64,000 nt of DNA from Rhea pennata (taxonomy: Eukaryota; Chordata; Aves; Rheiformes; Rheidae): NCBI RefSeq assembly GCF_028389875.1, contig NC_084666.1:27808308-27872307 (forward strand), written 5' to 3'. Both the position numbers and the translations under genes were made by a program. Positions 25,001-40,000 of the stretch are shown piece after piece. Position 1 is the first letter of the stretch. Every line of letters starts with the position of its first letter. Under the pieces are notes generated by a model. That model saw nothing but the letters and a program-made list of their open reading frames with translations, searched no databases and had not been told where the DNA came from.

Positions 25001-28000
25001 AGCCAGCAGTGAGCCATGTTTGGAGACAATGTATATCACCGACTTCTTCCTTGCTCTGGCCATCTGTAATACTGTAGTAGTTTCAGCCCCGAATCAGCCA
25101 CATCAGAAGGTAAGATGGCCTTATTTTTGATTGTTTGGACATATTTGCAATTAAATGTGCTGCCTGTAATTTGATTGTGAAAAAACCCCACGTAACTGGC
25201 ATTTACAAAATGATCCTTTTCTCTGTTGTTTCTTTGCCTTAGAAAGGAAATAGTGTACATTTACTGAGTGGAATGAGTTCTAGTGCTGGCAAGGCTTTTC
25301 TAATGCAGAAAAACTTGACTTGAATAATTTGCTTCTATATATAGATCTTTTGTAACTTTTACAAGACATACTTTGAAATATAATTGTGATTATAATTTTT
25401 TCTATATTCAAGTTGTCTTTTGTCAGGTATGTGCATAGCTTTCAGAGCGTCCTAACACTCAGGTTACCTTTACAAATAGATTATTGTAGTCTGAAAAATA
25501 AGAATCATCTCAGAAGACTCCCAGAATGTTGGAATTGAAAGTTCCTTCCTGTTCTCTGGCTCTTTTGAAGAGTTCCTGCAAAAGTGTGGCAGATCAGGTA
25601 TCACTGGTGTAGTAGTTTGAAGAAAAAGTGCTTCTCAGTATAGAATAACAAGCCTCACCTTAACTGTACAGTGGATTTGCTAGACTGTCCTAGGTTTAAT
25701 GATCTTGAGACCTTGGATCTTAAGTTCTTCCTCAGACTGCTTGTTTTCAGAACATACATCCAACTTTTGTCTAAAGATTCTACTTTCTTTTTTTAATTCA
25801 AGTTGCTTTCCAGGGTGGAATTTTTATAACACTGTCTCTTACAGCTTCTGACTGTGTTGCAGGATAACTCCTAAATTCGACCTTGATTTATTCCACATAC
25901 ATGTTCCCCCCCCCCATCATTTCCATTTACTAATTGTATCTTTCAAATAAAATCTTTCAGTGACATGTGCAGAACTAGATTTTGCTGTCCATCTAGTCAG
26001 TGAACCTACAATCATAGCTGGAGACATTCCCAAAAGGCACCCTAAGGAGTATTAGGTACCCCTTGTGTATAAATGACCCTGATGTTTTAGTATACTCCAG
26101 GCATTCCCAAACAAATCAACATAATAGGCAACCTACATTTGAATATGTGTTTAGGGCAATGGTATTCATAGTTACTATCTAGCCATTCCTTAAGGATGGT
26201 GTAGAAAAGTAGGCAAAATTTTCTTTTCTTTTGGGGGGATGATATTTCTGAGTGATTCATTAACAGGGAAGACCTCCAAGTCACTAATAGGTGGGTTGTG
26301 AGGAGGGATATGGTGTAAAGGTTCTGAGTTCAGGGTTAGGGAACAGGAGTTTTCAGTTTTTCCTTAGGGAGAAGCAATACAAGGACGTATGTTCCTGCAT
26401 TCCCATCTGCATGATGCTGAATAGAGAAAGACTACAAGTTGCAAGCAACTGGGGTAGAACCGAAACCAGCATCTGTCCTTTCTTGATGCTTTTCAATGAC
26501 AAAGGAGAATGTGCTTCCTGGAGATAACTCATCCATAACCTTTCACCAGTGATGAGAAAATGAGTGTCAGCCATGCATACCTTATTCACTGTTCATAAGC
26601 TATTTGCTGCCCAATTGTTTTGAATAACAGTAAGCCAATTATTTTACAATAGAGATGTCTTCTGGTTTAAATTCAGATGTTAAAAAAGTATTGATAAGGT
26701 ATTGTATTTTTAATATTACTTGTAGCTAATTACTATGAAGGCTACAGACTCAGTTTCTTCTTTGCAAGTATCTTGCTGATTCAAAGCAAGAATTAAAATA
26801 CTTAGTTCCGTTTGCCACAATTTTTGAAAGCTATAGTCTCATACTGACTGTTTCGTTACTGAGTTAGTTCTAAAGAGCAGTATTACATGGAATCATGAAT
26901 CAGACTTGGAATGCATGCATTTTTCAGATCTGAAATATTTTTACAATCTGTGTTGTTTGAATAAATACAGCTCTTACAAAAGCTGTTTAGTGCACTCATA
27001 TGATAATAGGTTTATTTAAACTGACCATTTTTAATATGAGTAATCATAATCGTGGCAGATTTTGAAATACTATATTCATTGAGAAGTATACATAAAAGCA
27101 GCTTTCTTTTAAGAAATGAAATGTGAAAATTTTAACTTGTTTACTTTCTTTATCTGTTCTGTTGCAGATGAGGCTGTCTTCACTGGGTAGGATGCCTATT
27201 AAATCCCTTGAGGAAATCAGGCAGATGTTCCAGAGGTTGTCGGGCCGGAGACTAAGTTCCTCTCCACTTCCAAGCATAAAGGAGTCATCAACTGAAAGCC
27301 CAAATAGTTTTTTGAGCAAACTATCTGTTTTCAGAATGAAACTAGCTTCACCTGCTTCAGATGGGACTGCTCAAAGCGCTGCTGAGCCTCACTGCAGTGA
27401 CAGCCCAGAAAGCCCCCCACTACCTCAAGAATTAGAAATGGAGAATGTAGCTGCTAGCTATGATCACCACGTTTCTGGTTTCTCTCTTAAACAGTCTCCC
27501 TTACCTAAACTATGTTATGAAGCTGAGAGTCCAGATGAAGCTGCCCTGGTTCATGCTGCCAGGGCTTATAAATGTATTTTACAGTCTAGGACTCCTGATC
27601 AAATAACTGTGGACTTGGCAGGTCTGGGATCTTTAACATTTCAGCTTTTGCATATCCTGCCTTTTGATTCAGTGCGAAAAAGGATGTCAGTGGTGATTCG
27701 GCATCCAGTCTCCAACAAAGTGGTGGTATACTCGAAAGGCGCAGACTCGGTCATGATGGATTTGTTGGGAACTGCATCAGAAGGTATTTTATGTAACCTT
27801 ATTCTTGGCTCACCTTTGTCATTCTCCTGTCTAGTTGAACAGAAGAGCCTGTGCGATTTTTAAGAGGAAACAAGTAACCAAGCAGAAGTCTATCTGTTAA
27901 TAGCTCCTTATAGGGAATGCAGAAAGATATTATTGCTTGTCACCCAGATATGATTGTATTTTGTGTTGTTATGGAAACTGAGAACAAAAACGTTGCTGTC

Positions 28001-31000
28001 ATTCAAAGACTTTAGTGGTGTGTTAAAAAAAAATCTGTTTATAGCCAACTGAAGTATTTCTAGTGATAAAGGAAGGTCATCTGCTCAAGTAGTTGGCTGA
28101 ATGAGAACCCTATTTCTGCTACACAAGGAGAGATACTTGATAGGCTTTATTAGAATGAGATGCTTCCTGGCCATTATCTATGTTAGTGTTTCTGAGCTTT
28201 TGGAGAAATGTGGTAGTAGCAGACGCTGTCACTTGTGTCGCTGTCTTCTTGAATATTGAATATTTCTGTGTTTCTGGGTGTAAAAATAATAGCCAGTGCC
28301 TGTAAGGTTGTATGATGCCTCCTGCTGGGCTTTGTTGTTCAGGGCTAAATGTTTTTGGAATCTGCCGCAGGAGAGATGCATGATCATGCTCAAGCACTTG
28401 CTAGTATTTATTCATGCACTGTAACTAACACTACCTTGTTTTTTAATTGAAAGTAATAAAAAGCAAGTATTATCTGTGTATATTAGGGAAAAAAAGTATA
28501 TTTTAGTTCCAGAGATACTCTTTTTTTTTTTTTTTTTTTTTTTTTAATGAAGGTGTTTCTCCAAGTTTTGTCTCTCAAGGTAAATGTGCAGCCTAACTTC
28601 TACAAGTCTGAAGTTACATGAGTTGATTGCCTTTCTGGATGTTGCACCCTTTAAGGGTTATTTTTTTAAAAAACTTCTCTGTGACTGTCCTTTTGGCTCC
28701 CTCCCACTATACCAGTGACAAAAAACAGCCTGGTGGCTGAGGTCCAGTTCATTTTAGAAAAGTGTTTCATTTTAGAAAAACATTTTGAGATGCTGTTGTT
28801 ATCTGAAAGGCTTGTCAGTGCCAGACTGATTCCCCATCACTGCCTGTACAGACTGGCACACTACATGCTAACCAAAGACACAACTGCAGTGCATTCTGCA
28901 AACATGAAGATAAGTTCAGAATTAAAATAAAATCTGCTTAATATTTGGCTTTTTAAACCATATTTAGACCTGCAAAACTTCCAATATATTTAGTCCAAGA
29001 ATTTAATTTCCTTTCTTTGCATTTGTGTAACAGTAGGTTCAGAAATGGAACAAAAGAAAATTAAAGAGAAAACTCAGAGGCATTTGGATGACTATGCTAG
29101 AAGGGGACTACGCACTTTATGTATTGCTAAAAAGGTATTTATTTCTTTATAAATACCTTTTGAGGATGTTTACAGTTCACGAGCAACATGAGTGGTATCA
29201 CCTATGGAACAAACATCACTACTTCAAAAAAAAAAAAGATCGTATTTCCGTGTTTTGTTTATCTTTGTTCTTTCAGGAGGTGTTTGTAAGTTGACCCAAA
29301 TCAATTCTTAAATTTAGTTAGGTAGACAGAGTGTTGTCAGTGTAGGATACCAAGCAGCTTAATAGTTTTATTCTCCAATCAGGTTGACAAATAAGCCTGA
29401 TTCTTTTACATGAGCTCTGTTGGCTTGGAGCCGAGTAGAGTAGGTTTCGTGTGAAACTTGCCCTGTTTGCCACTATTTTCCAAATATATACAACAAATGA
29501 AGACAAGCCTGTTTTATGGGGTATCACAAATAGTTGACAGTGTTATGAGGTCTGGATGCAAAACTAAATGATGTTTTGAGATTCTGTTTTGAATTCAAAG
29601 CTACTTGGAAGCAAAATTCAGTACAGATTCAAACAGACAACAAAGCTTTTTACAAAGCCTCCTGCAAAGTGAAAGCCCAGGCTGGGCAGTTGTACAATGC
29701 TCAAAACTGAGGCTTTGGTGCGGTGACTGTGTCTATGCTGCCATTAAAGAGCTGTAGGTAGTACAGTGTGCTTCCTGGCCTTTCTGCCTTCCATCTAAAC
29801 AGAAATGTATCAGGCAGCCTCCAGGCATCTGCAGACTGCTGGTGAGCAATGTGTGCTGTGAAGCCTGTCAAAGCCTTCTAACAATTTATTTAACACCGTA
29901 CTATGTCTGTGGACATGCTGCGGCACACATGGACTGCATTACAAGGGGCTGGGCTTCCAGTATGCTGGCTCTGAGGACAGTTTTGGGGCAACTTTGGAAA
30001 CATAGTATAGATACATCCTATGTGTTTTTTCTCTCTTTATAGGTGATGAGTGATGCAGAATATGCAGAGTGGTTAAATCTTCATTTTTTAGCAGAAACCA
30101 GTATTGACAATAGGGAGGAGCTGCTGCTTGAATCTGCCATCAGGCTTGAGACGAAACTCACCTTGCTCGGTGGGTAGAAAATGCTTTCACTCAGAGAGAC
30201 CCCTTTTAACAGTTGTACTGTGAATTTACCCAGAAAGAACTGTGCTAACCTGATTTGCATAATACATAGCTTTCTGGCAATCTAGAATTTCTTACCACTC
30301 TTGAATTTTCTTAAACCTTGTTGATAAGTTTCTACTAGTTGCAAAACCCACTGAAGGCAGGTAGTGTTCTGTTGTTTGTAAAGCACAAACTTTTACTGAT
30401 TTTTGTGCTCACTAGAGTGTTTGTCATCGTAATCCCGTTAAATGATAGTAACAAATCACAAGCCTTCCTGGAAAAAGATTTGCAGGGATCCCACTTCTGG
30501 ACATATGTCACTGTTGCATTACTGGCATGGCCGGTATGCTGGTGCCGTGTCTGCCTATACTTGCATGGAGATAAGAAGTTAGGTATACTTCTGCAGAAAC
30601 CATCCCTCTGATGGTCATTCAGCTATGCAGAAATTAGGAAGTCAAAACAAAATGGAAAGTGTTTAGTGCAGATGTGTAAGAGGTGAACTGTTGACAGTCT
30701 GCGATAATAACTCTAGAGAACTGCCCAACAAATGACATTTTGACAACGAAGTACAAAGCTTTGAATGTGGTGGTAGACAGCTGCTACTAGAAGCTGAAGA
30801 GAGACAGATCCATTTCTTTGGAAAGCTTTTACTTCCCTAATTTTGTGCCACCCCTGCTCATGACAAATAGCATAATCCTTGATACTGAAAGGAATTCGAG
30901 GATTACTGGCTTCACTCTCTGGAGAGAAGCCAGAGCGGTACTAGCTGGTGTAGTTTTAAGGATTGATGCACAGTACAGGCATCCTTATGTATTGGAAAGT

Positions 31001-34000
31001 CAGCAGAGGGGAGATCTAGTTGCTTTGGAGACCTGCTGTCCTGCAGGCAGAGGCATCTTGTATATCTCATGTCTTTGGTGGGACAGTAGGCAGTAGTGGG
31101 TTGGCCCATTACTTAGCATTAACGGGCTAGAATTTTATTCTTACTGCCATTAATTAGCATTAGATGGGAGTAAGAATAAAAAAGGTAAGTGGCTTTATAC
31201 TGCCAAGGTTCTTGCTTCAATACCTGTACTAGTTATCACTGCCTGGGGCATGTGTATACTGTGATCTGCAGAGCAGAAGTACGTACAGCACTTCTCATTC
31301 TGCTTCTCTAAGCTTTCCTTTGCTTTTTTAGTAACTATTATCTGGTGTAGCTGCAGCTGTAATTCTGTGACTGTGCTCTTAGGACTGAGAAATGAAGAGA
31401 CTTTGTCCTCAAAAAATGACAAGCAAAAATTCAAATCATCTCAGTATTGCCAGGATGGTTGAGAGGCCAGCGGTGGTATTGTAGTCCATTGTGTAGGCAG
31501 GTATGAAATCCATGTGGATATATATGAAGCCCCAGACCTTTAACAGAATGGAAAGCTGTTTCTGGAAAGAATAATTGTAACACAGAGTGGTCAGCTGAGT
31601 GCAGATCTGGCTTTTCGCAGTATATGTACTAAAACTGGCTTCTGTTGGATTAAGAAGTAATCATGTAAGTGTATAGAGTGTCCAAGTCCAAACAAGAACT
31701 TTTTGTTTATCTCTTTCCTAGTTGTCTGGCATCAGAGGTTCGTCAGAGAAGTATTCCTGCATCTTAGTCCCTGACCAGTGGTCATGAGTTCTGTGGTGGC
31801 TCTCAAGGTGGCAGCTACTTACTGCAGGCTGTAGCTTCTGGATGCTGTAGCATCCAAAGTTAGCCTGATCTTGTGGTCCTTATCCATCCCCATATCGCAG
31901 TCAGCTGTTTATAGACAAATTGCTTACTACAAATTACCTACTAGAAACACTAGTTGGGGAAACTTTACTGTGAATTTTTAATTATTTGTCTCTTAGAATG
32001 AACTAGATTCAATTGGCATATACTGATGTCTTGTTAACCTCACCGTCACCAGAATAGAAGATTTTAGAAGCTGGTTTTAGGGACACAGTTCTACCTGTTG
32101 TGCAGACCAGAAGAGAGGGTGTGACTATATTAAAGTCCCTGTCTGTTTTATTGAAAGTCTTTCTGTAATCTACTAAGATAAAACATAATACTATCTTGCA
32201 TATTGAGTGGTAATATAGTATAATATGATGTATATTGCACATAAGAGTGGTAAGCTGATCAAAGATAGCATTTTCTACATTTTTTTTTCTTTCTCAGATT
32301 TGCTTCTTTTGGCAGCTTTTAGTTTGGTGGGAGGGGGTTGGGGGTTTTTTTTGTTTGTTTTGTTCCCCCCCCCCCTTATACACGCATCCATTTTCTGTAC
32401 TCTGATCCTTGTCTGGAGGAATATTTTGACAAGAGTAGCTATCCGCCAGGCTTCTGAAATCCCTGCCAGAGTAGGGGCCCTGCAAGGAGAACCAAAGGAG
32501 GGGCAACTTTGTCTGTCAAAAGTAGGTGATGATGGCGATGGTGGAGAGGGTGTTAGAGCAGGTGTTTCCTCCCTGTGGGGAAATAGGTCTGCAGGGCTAG
32601 CAGTAGGAAGGGCATAACGCTTTCTTAGTTTAGTGCTATGTATTGGAGAGACTTGAGACAAGATATACTGCAGCTATGAGGGATTGAGAAACTTCTTGAT
32701 GAATGGGAGAACTATCAGAACTTGCAATATGCAAAAATATATGTAAAAGACGGGATTTTGGTGTAGAAGAGGTGGGCACTTGGGACAAGAGATTCAGCTA
32801 GGAGTAGGGCAGAGAATAAGAAAGAAAAGCAGGACTTAAGATAGCAAATATCAAGGTGATGCATGAAAAGAGGGTTTGGGATAGACTGAAGTTGGAGAGA
32901 ATGGAAATAATGGAGTATAACTGTCACGAGGAGTATAACTGTCACGAGGAGTATAACTGTCACGAGGAGTATAACTGTCAAGTCTGGGGTCTGCAATACA
33001 TTGGGGTGGCTGGGAGATACTGAGCAGGGTTGGGTTTCTAGGCGCTGTAGAATGAGACAACCGAGATGGAAAAAGGTTGGGTTAAAGAGTTGGAGGCCAC
33101 TGAGGCTGTAAGCTTTAAGGGCGGTATGTGTCAATGACCAGGCTTTGGGACAGAAGGATTAGGGAATGGAGGCATTCCTCTGCCCAAGTATCTCCCAGTA
33201 GGGTGTCTGTTTTGGGGTGCCTATACAAAAGACCATCCTGTCCTGTCATTCTTGCAGCCTGTTGGTTTTGGAAATATGGTGGCACTAATCCTTCTACCTG
33301 TCTAAATTAAGGTGCCACTGGCATTGAAGATCGTCTGCAAGAGGGTGTTCCAGACACAATACAGGCATTACGGAAAGCAGGAATAAAAATATGGATGCTG
33401 ACAGGCGACAAGAGAGAGACAGCTGTCAACATTGCCTACGCTTGTAAACTGCTGGAGCCAGATGACAAAATCTTCACTCTCAAATCACAAAGTAGAGTGA
33501 GTCAAAAATTACACTTTTGCTCGAGAGAGGGTTTTGTTTTGTTTTTCCTGCTGAGGAATACACTCACGCTATTTTACAAGGCTATATGGAAAAATAAAAT
33601 ATCCTCTGTTTTCCCACCTGACAAAAGGGGGCATAATTTCTTAGAATACCAAAATATTGGAAAACTAACAGTTTGCCTCCCTGAGGGTGCAATATTTTGT
33701 ATGTTTGCAACATCTGTTTCTTTATATACAGTCCCTAAATGATGATTTATTATTTTAACTGGGTAGACTGCTTAATTTCTTTTCATGCTAGATTAGAGAG
33801 CTGACATACTTCGTATATTATAGGGATTTTGGAAGGCCATGAGTTACAGCATATTAGCAATGTAATAATTATTGCCATGGAAATTGTATTGAGTTAAAGT
33901 TTTGTCCTGCTTTGTGTCGTGTCTTCCCTCAGCTCTTGCTTGACTTGCGTAAATGTACAAGGAATTGTCTCATTAAAATGCATTGCGCACAGTTTTTGAC

Positions 34001-37000
34001 ACAATTAAACTACCAACAATTTTAATAGAGAAAAAGCTTTCCTCTCCCACCCGAAAGTTGAGTCATGTGGTAAACAGTGGTAAGTTGCTGTTTTAGGTGG
34101 CAAGTTTAGTCCTACTTGCTAGTTGTGCCCTTTTGTTGATGTTTATAACTAGCTACTCTTCAAATTTTAATTTACCAATTTTGGGTTTCTCAAGAGCAAA
34201 ATTAAAAATTGTGAGTGGTAAAGTCAACCTGTGAAGTCTCTCCTCAGAGCAGACAAATGAAATTTGAAACTACTTCTCTAAAGGACTAGAAAATTTTTCT
34301 AAGAACGTTTTCCTTCTTATACGGTACTTCAGCAATTTAAGTTGTGTCCACCCTAGAAGATTGTGTGGCCAGTGATAACTGTTGGGAAAATAAATTGAAG
34401 AAGAAAGCATTTTTAGTCCAGTTGTGCTTGGAGAAAGTATTTGATTTTTATTAATACTTTTTGCCTTCCACTTTGCCTCAGAAACATGGACAAAGAGTGT
34501 CTTTGTCAACAGTGAGAACTGAGCCCCTTTTACAAAAGTACTTTTCTTCCCTAGAACTGGGCTTTGAAATCAAAAATAGACAGGATCTGTCAAAATAAAA
34601 TAACCAAAGATTTAAAAGTACGTTTTTTTAATGTATCGCACACAGTATGTATATTGTTTAGAAAAACCTTTTGAGTGTCTTTTATTGATTCTGACAAGGT
34701 AAAAAATTGCACAAGGCCAGTTAGAATCCTTTACAGCTCACCTATGCACTGATTTGAAATGCTCCTTTGGCTTTGCATGCCACCCAGAACAAATGTAGAG
34801 AGCAAAAGCCTTGCAAAAGCAAAGCTATATTTATGCTGCAGAAATGTTAAGGATTGTTTTTCTGATGGTCTGTGAGCAGATGTGCTTCAGTATTTTCCCT
34901 CTGTTTTGTGCAATACCCAAGTGAATATACTTAAGTAAGGTTAAATCATGGGCCCGTTTTAGAAACATCACCCACTGATGATGGGCTCATTTAGCAGCTT
35001 CACCCCTTCTGATTTTAGAGGATTCTTCAGCCCCAAATCATAGTCCTGCTGAAGCAAGTAAACTGCTAGAGCAGCATTTGACCTTTTCTCCATGTGTATT
35101 TTATAAATCAGAAAGAGAGCCAGAATACAAACAACATTTTAGTAAGATGCCTTTCTCTTGTCTTCAATTAGGATGCCTGTGCCTTGGTGATGACTGCAAT
35201 TTTAGAAGACATCCAGAAAACTAATTCTACCAAAAAAAAATCCAGTCAGAAACTTCTAAATTACTCTGCAAGTCCCTCTACTCAGGCTCCAGGGTTCAGT
35301 GCAGGCCTGGTTATTGATGGAAAGACTTTAGAGCATGTCCTTCATGACAATCTACAGAATACTTTCCTGGAACTCACAGAAAAATGTCGGGCTGTAGTCT
35401 GCTGCCGAGCTACACCACTGCAGAAGAGTGTCCTGGTCAGACTGGTACGAAGTAAGCTAAAGGCAATGACGTTAGCTGTAGGTGAGTCCTCTAGCTATTT
35501 TCTGTTCTTCAGAAGGACATAGAAGTTGGTTTCTCTTCTGCTATATTTTTAGTAATGTCTGTAATAAAATTTACTTACACTGGAAGGTAATCCTTTGAGT
35601 CATAGTTGTCTCTGGCATAAGATGATGTTACTCTTCTAAGCTAGCAAGTTTGGGCCATAAATTGACTCCTGGTGATCTTCTAACACAACAGGAATAGGAG
35701 TACTCATGCACACAGTGTTACATGACGTGTTTGGATGGGCGAGTGAGATTTTTCCATTGTCATTCTCCATCACAAACCCCCAAAACACTGAGGTAGAGGA
35801 GAGATGACTGGCTGTGATGTAAAACATCTGTATCTTACTTTTCAGCATACAGACTAGATTCTGAGAGAAGGAACATGTGTGGAGACTATTCTTCTATTCA
35901 GTCTGACCTTCCACATACTACTATTGCTCTCCTTAGAATTTTCCATAGTTTGCACTGTTGGCTACAAAAATAATTTTCCCTAATCTCTGTGGAGTTCTAG
36001 TATATTTGTCTTTTCCTGCCGCTTACATGGCAGTACGACAGCCAGCAAACCTGTCTCCAGTTTGCATTCCAAATAAGAAAGATTAGTTTTGAGTTTTTTC
36101 CTCTTCTCTTTTCTCTAAAGGTGATGGTGCCAATGATGTCAGTATGATCCAGGTGGCTGACGCTGGTGTGGGGATCTCAGGCCAAGAAGGCATGCAGGTA
36201 GTGTATACAAAGACAGCTGCAAATGACAGCAGACTCTGTTTTAAGTCTGTTCAGAGTTTACCCCGGAGGCCCAGTGGCTCCACAGGCCGTTATTGCATAT
36301 GAGGGAGTTTGCATCCTGAGCTCATGCCCAGGCCTTTCAGGAGCTCTGAGAAGTTGAATGCCGCAGAGGTTCAGACTCCAAGAACAGAGCTGATTGCCTG
36401 TCACCAGACTCCCAGTTACTTGCCTGCTGGCAGGAAACAAGCAGCCAAAAGCATTAGTGACTTCTGTGGATTTTTGGGTTAAACGTAAAGGCAGACAGTC
36501 TTGTTCCTGTGTATGTTGAGTTGGGCTGAGTTGCATTAGTGTAAAACATTGTACAGAGGAATTCAGAGCTGAATGAGGGTAAGAGTGTAATTGCTGTGCA
36601 AAACAAACCAGAAAATAAGGGTTTCCAGTAGTACAGAAGTTGCCCACTTGCATGTGTTTGAAGCTCATCTTTAACTATTTGAATACAACATATCCTTTCC
36701 TTCATGTGTGTTGCAGGCTGTGATGGCAAGTGATTTTGCAGTCTCTCAGTTCAGACACCTAAGAAAGCTGCTGCTTGTCCATGGTCACTGGTGTTATACC
36801 AGACTTACCAACATGGTCCTATACTTCTTCTACAAGAACGTGGTATGTAGCTGTGCCATCCCAGGGAAATCACAGTTTGCTGATTGAAGTGTGTTGAAGG
36901 GTGTGGTTTGGCTTCATGTTCTTTTTTAGTTTCTGTTATGAATGAGTTCAAAAAGAAACAAAGAGCATACATCAGACAACTTAGTTTTATGTTTACATCT

Positions 37001-40000
37001 GCAGAAACCAGTGTCCACTCCTATTCCTTGGTTTGAGTTTACCACTCCACATGTGTTCAGATAGCCATTGTCCATTCTGCTTAAAAAGTGGGTAACAGGC
37101 ATTAATAATGTGGTGGCAGAATGACTGTTTAAACAAGCCATGTATCTGGCAACATTTTTTGAAATCTGAAGATGAGTGCTACTCAAATGTAATTTTAAAA
37201 TGTGGGATTGGCACAGGCTGTACAGCAATTATACTTAATTTTCTCCAGATTACTGTAACAATCTGTCTTTTTTCTTCCTTTTTCAACTTTTAAAAACCTT
37301 GACTGTGGGTTACATTTTATTATGTTGTCTTTGACTTTTCAGGCCTATGTGAACCTCCTGTTCTGGTACCAGTTCTTCTGTGGATTTTCGGGCACATCAA
37401 TGACTGACTATTGGATCTTGATTTTTTTCAATCTCCTCTTTACATCGGTGCCACCCATCATCTGTGGTGTCTTGGACAAAGATGTGTCTGCAGAGATACT
37501 CATGCAGCTCCCACAGCTGTACGTGACAAGCCAGAAATCTCTGGTAGGTTAAAGAATGCCTGGCCTGGCAGAATAAAATGGTCAGCATTTGAGCCGTTTC
37601 TTTCTTTCTCTTTTTTTCTTGCATGATTCTCGTCAGTCAAACAAGAAGTTTAAAACTACTTTCCCTATTAGAAAAGCATCCAGGCCTGTGCAGTATTTGC
37701 ACAAATAGAAGCTGTTGTTTTCAAAATTTTTCTTCAAGCTCTTTCTCAGCAATACACCCAGTTTTATCAAGCATTTGGATAGAAAGAGAAATTAAGGACT
37801 TAAGTGAAGCAATGTACTAGATAAATATTGTTACCAGTATGTTCAGTTCATTTATTGACTTGGCTGTCAATATGCTTCCTCAAAATGTGTTGTTTTTGAG
37901 CATCTGGGCTTACTATTAAAGATACAGGCTTCAGATACTGGTTCTTCCTTGTCATGTACAGGGTCAGCTCCCCCAGTAATAAGGAACAGATAAGAACCTT
38001 GAGCAGATTCCTGCAGCTTTCAAATAATCCTCAAGAAAGCCTTGGCATTCAGGATTCCTTTCCCCCTATAGGTGTGTTCTGGAGTTCACGGCTCGCTCTT
38101 TTCCCCCATCTGTAGACACTGTGCTTCCTGTCTGGTTTATAAGTAAATGTACTCAAAACTTACAATACAGAAAACCACAGGAGTTTTGAAAGAAGAACAT
38201 TTCTGACTCAAGATGATGTAAATCAATAAGCTTTTACCTGTTTTCTGCTTTGCTTAGCATGAATTGTAGTGTAATTTTACGTTTTTTAATTTAACACATT
38301 TAATTAAAAAAATAATAATTTTATCATAAAAATTTAAAGCAGTGACATACTGAGCCTGGGACAGAATGGGTACCGGTAGCCAAGTGAGGAGAAGCATTAG
38401 CATACAATTCACCTAAAACTCAACGTTTGCCTTATGATTTTAGCTTTTTGGTAACAAATAACACTAAATTAATGAGCTCCGGCATGTTGTGTACTAGTGG
38501 TGCAACCTCATCAGTATAACCCAGCAGAAGTCTTGCTCTGGTTTCGAAGGGAAAGAGGGATACACAGTGAGGACATAAGTTGATTGGTTTGTTTGTTTGG
38601 CTTCTGGATTTCTTTTTACATACCTTTAAATAACTTACTGCGCTTGGTTTGTAATGTTTTTGCTAAACCAGATACTTCTTTGGTACCAGTCTGAGTCTCT
38701 GTAGACTGACTGGCACAGGACTGTACTTTGTCAAAGCAGACAAAACTAAAAAGAGAGAGTTTTGACTATGTAAATGTTGTAAAGGCCTCAGAATTTGGCC
38801 CTTTATTTTGGTCTTCAAGGTAAGTAATTTTTTTCACAGACTGGTTAGCTGAGCTGAGAGGAAGTTTTTGAGACAATATGATCAGAATTACTGTATTATA
38901 CAACAGTTTTTGTCTGCCTCTCTCTCTCTCTTTTTTTTTATGTTTTATCAGAGTTTTTTTTTTTTTTTTGTCCAGTTAAGCATTGTCTTGCTCAGTGCTT
39001 GGAGCATTAAGTAGTGTATCATTTTCTTTCTTGCTTGCAAGCACAATGAAATAACTGCTTTGAATTAAGTGTAGTATAAAAGGAGGAGAAATACTTTAAA
39101 TGATGTAGAAGCATAAATATTGCACTGTGGTATCATAAGTGCACAATTCTGTACAAACTATGAAAATAGACAGTGACTTGGATTCGTCCCCCATAATTTG
39201 GGGCACTTCCCTGATAAAAGTAAATGAGAAGACTAGTTAATTTTCCATGCCATCTCCAAAGAGCAGTTCAGTACGTGGAGGGGCTCGCTGACTTTTTGGA
39301 GGAACCCATCTTGCCCTACTAACTGTAGGGGGAGTTCAGCGCAGCTAGACTACTCACCTATGTATGTGTCTCTATTTAGTGCCTGAAGTTAGGTGGTTAT
39401 ATCTGAGCCAAGGCCCATGCAGCTATGGTTTTGCAAGTGGCTGAGTTGTCCTAGCAGTTTGCGACCACTGAATGGGGAAAGTTTGTTCCTTTTCCTTCCC
39501 TCGCTTCTTTGCGTTGCGTCCCCTGTTCTCACCAGGTATTTACAATCCTTTTTGTAACGCCAGCTCTGTCCTCACATCCTTCCAAGAGCTCACTAAAACA
39601 GCAAGGTTTTATCCCAGCAGTTTGCATTCTCACATTCCAGTGAGTTAAGTTAGCTCACAGAAGTGCTTGGACAGCGTAGAGGAGTCGGCCAGCACGGATT
39701 AAGACCAGAAGCACATACACAAGAAGACAAGAAGGGAGAGGAGATGGAAGAAGAAAGTGAGACTTTGCCGTTCAGTGATGTTAGGGTAATTCATTGTCCC
39801 CCAGCCTTGTGCCCCCCTTGGTACTTAGCTGTGCTCTCGTCGGTCTGTTCTGGCAGAGACAGCTGTAAGATCAGCTTTCTTATATCTGCTTCCTGATTTA
39901 AATACCGACAGCTGGAAGATGCTCTTCATTCCTATTTTCATAGCACAAAAGGTGCCTTTGGATTGGGAAACTAACTCAAATTACTCCTGCAGATAATTTT

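Noticed and set aside
27123-27167. ATG at 27123 as a gene start
   Set aside because: The 45 bases before 27168 are the pyrimidine tract and acceptor of ATP10D coding exon 11; the frame is open by chance.
32275-32661. 128-codon antisense open frame (and overlapping plus frame of 130 codons)
   Set aside because: Both strands are open over the same low-complexity G/T and C-run sequence; proline/lysine-rich translation without a family, inside an ATP10D intron.
32715-33134. 139-codon antisense open frame with a VTVILL repeat
   Set aside because: The repeat is just the 18-bp minisatellite, which cannot create stops; no conserved motif or splice support.
36258-36668. 136-codon antisense open frame inside a 519-base intron
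   Set aside because: No recognisable family; lies wholly in an intron between two well-supported exons.
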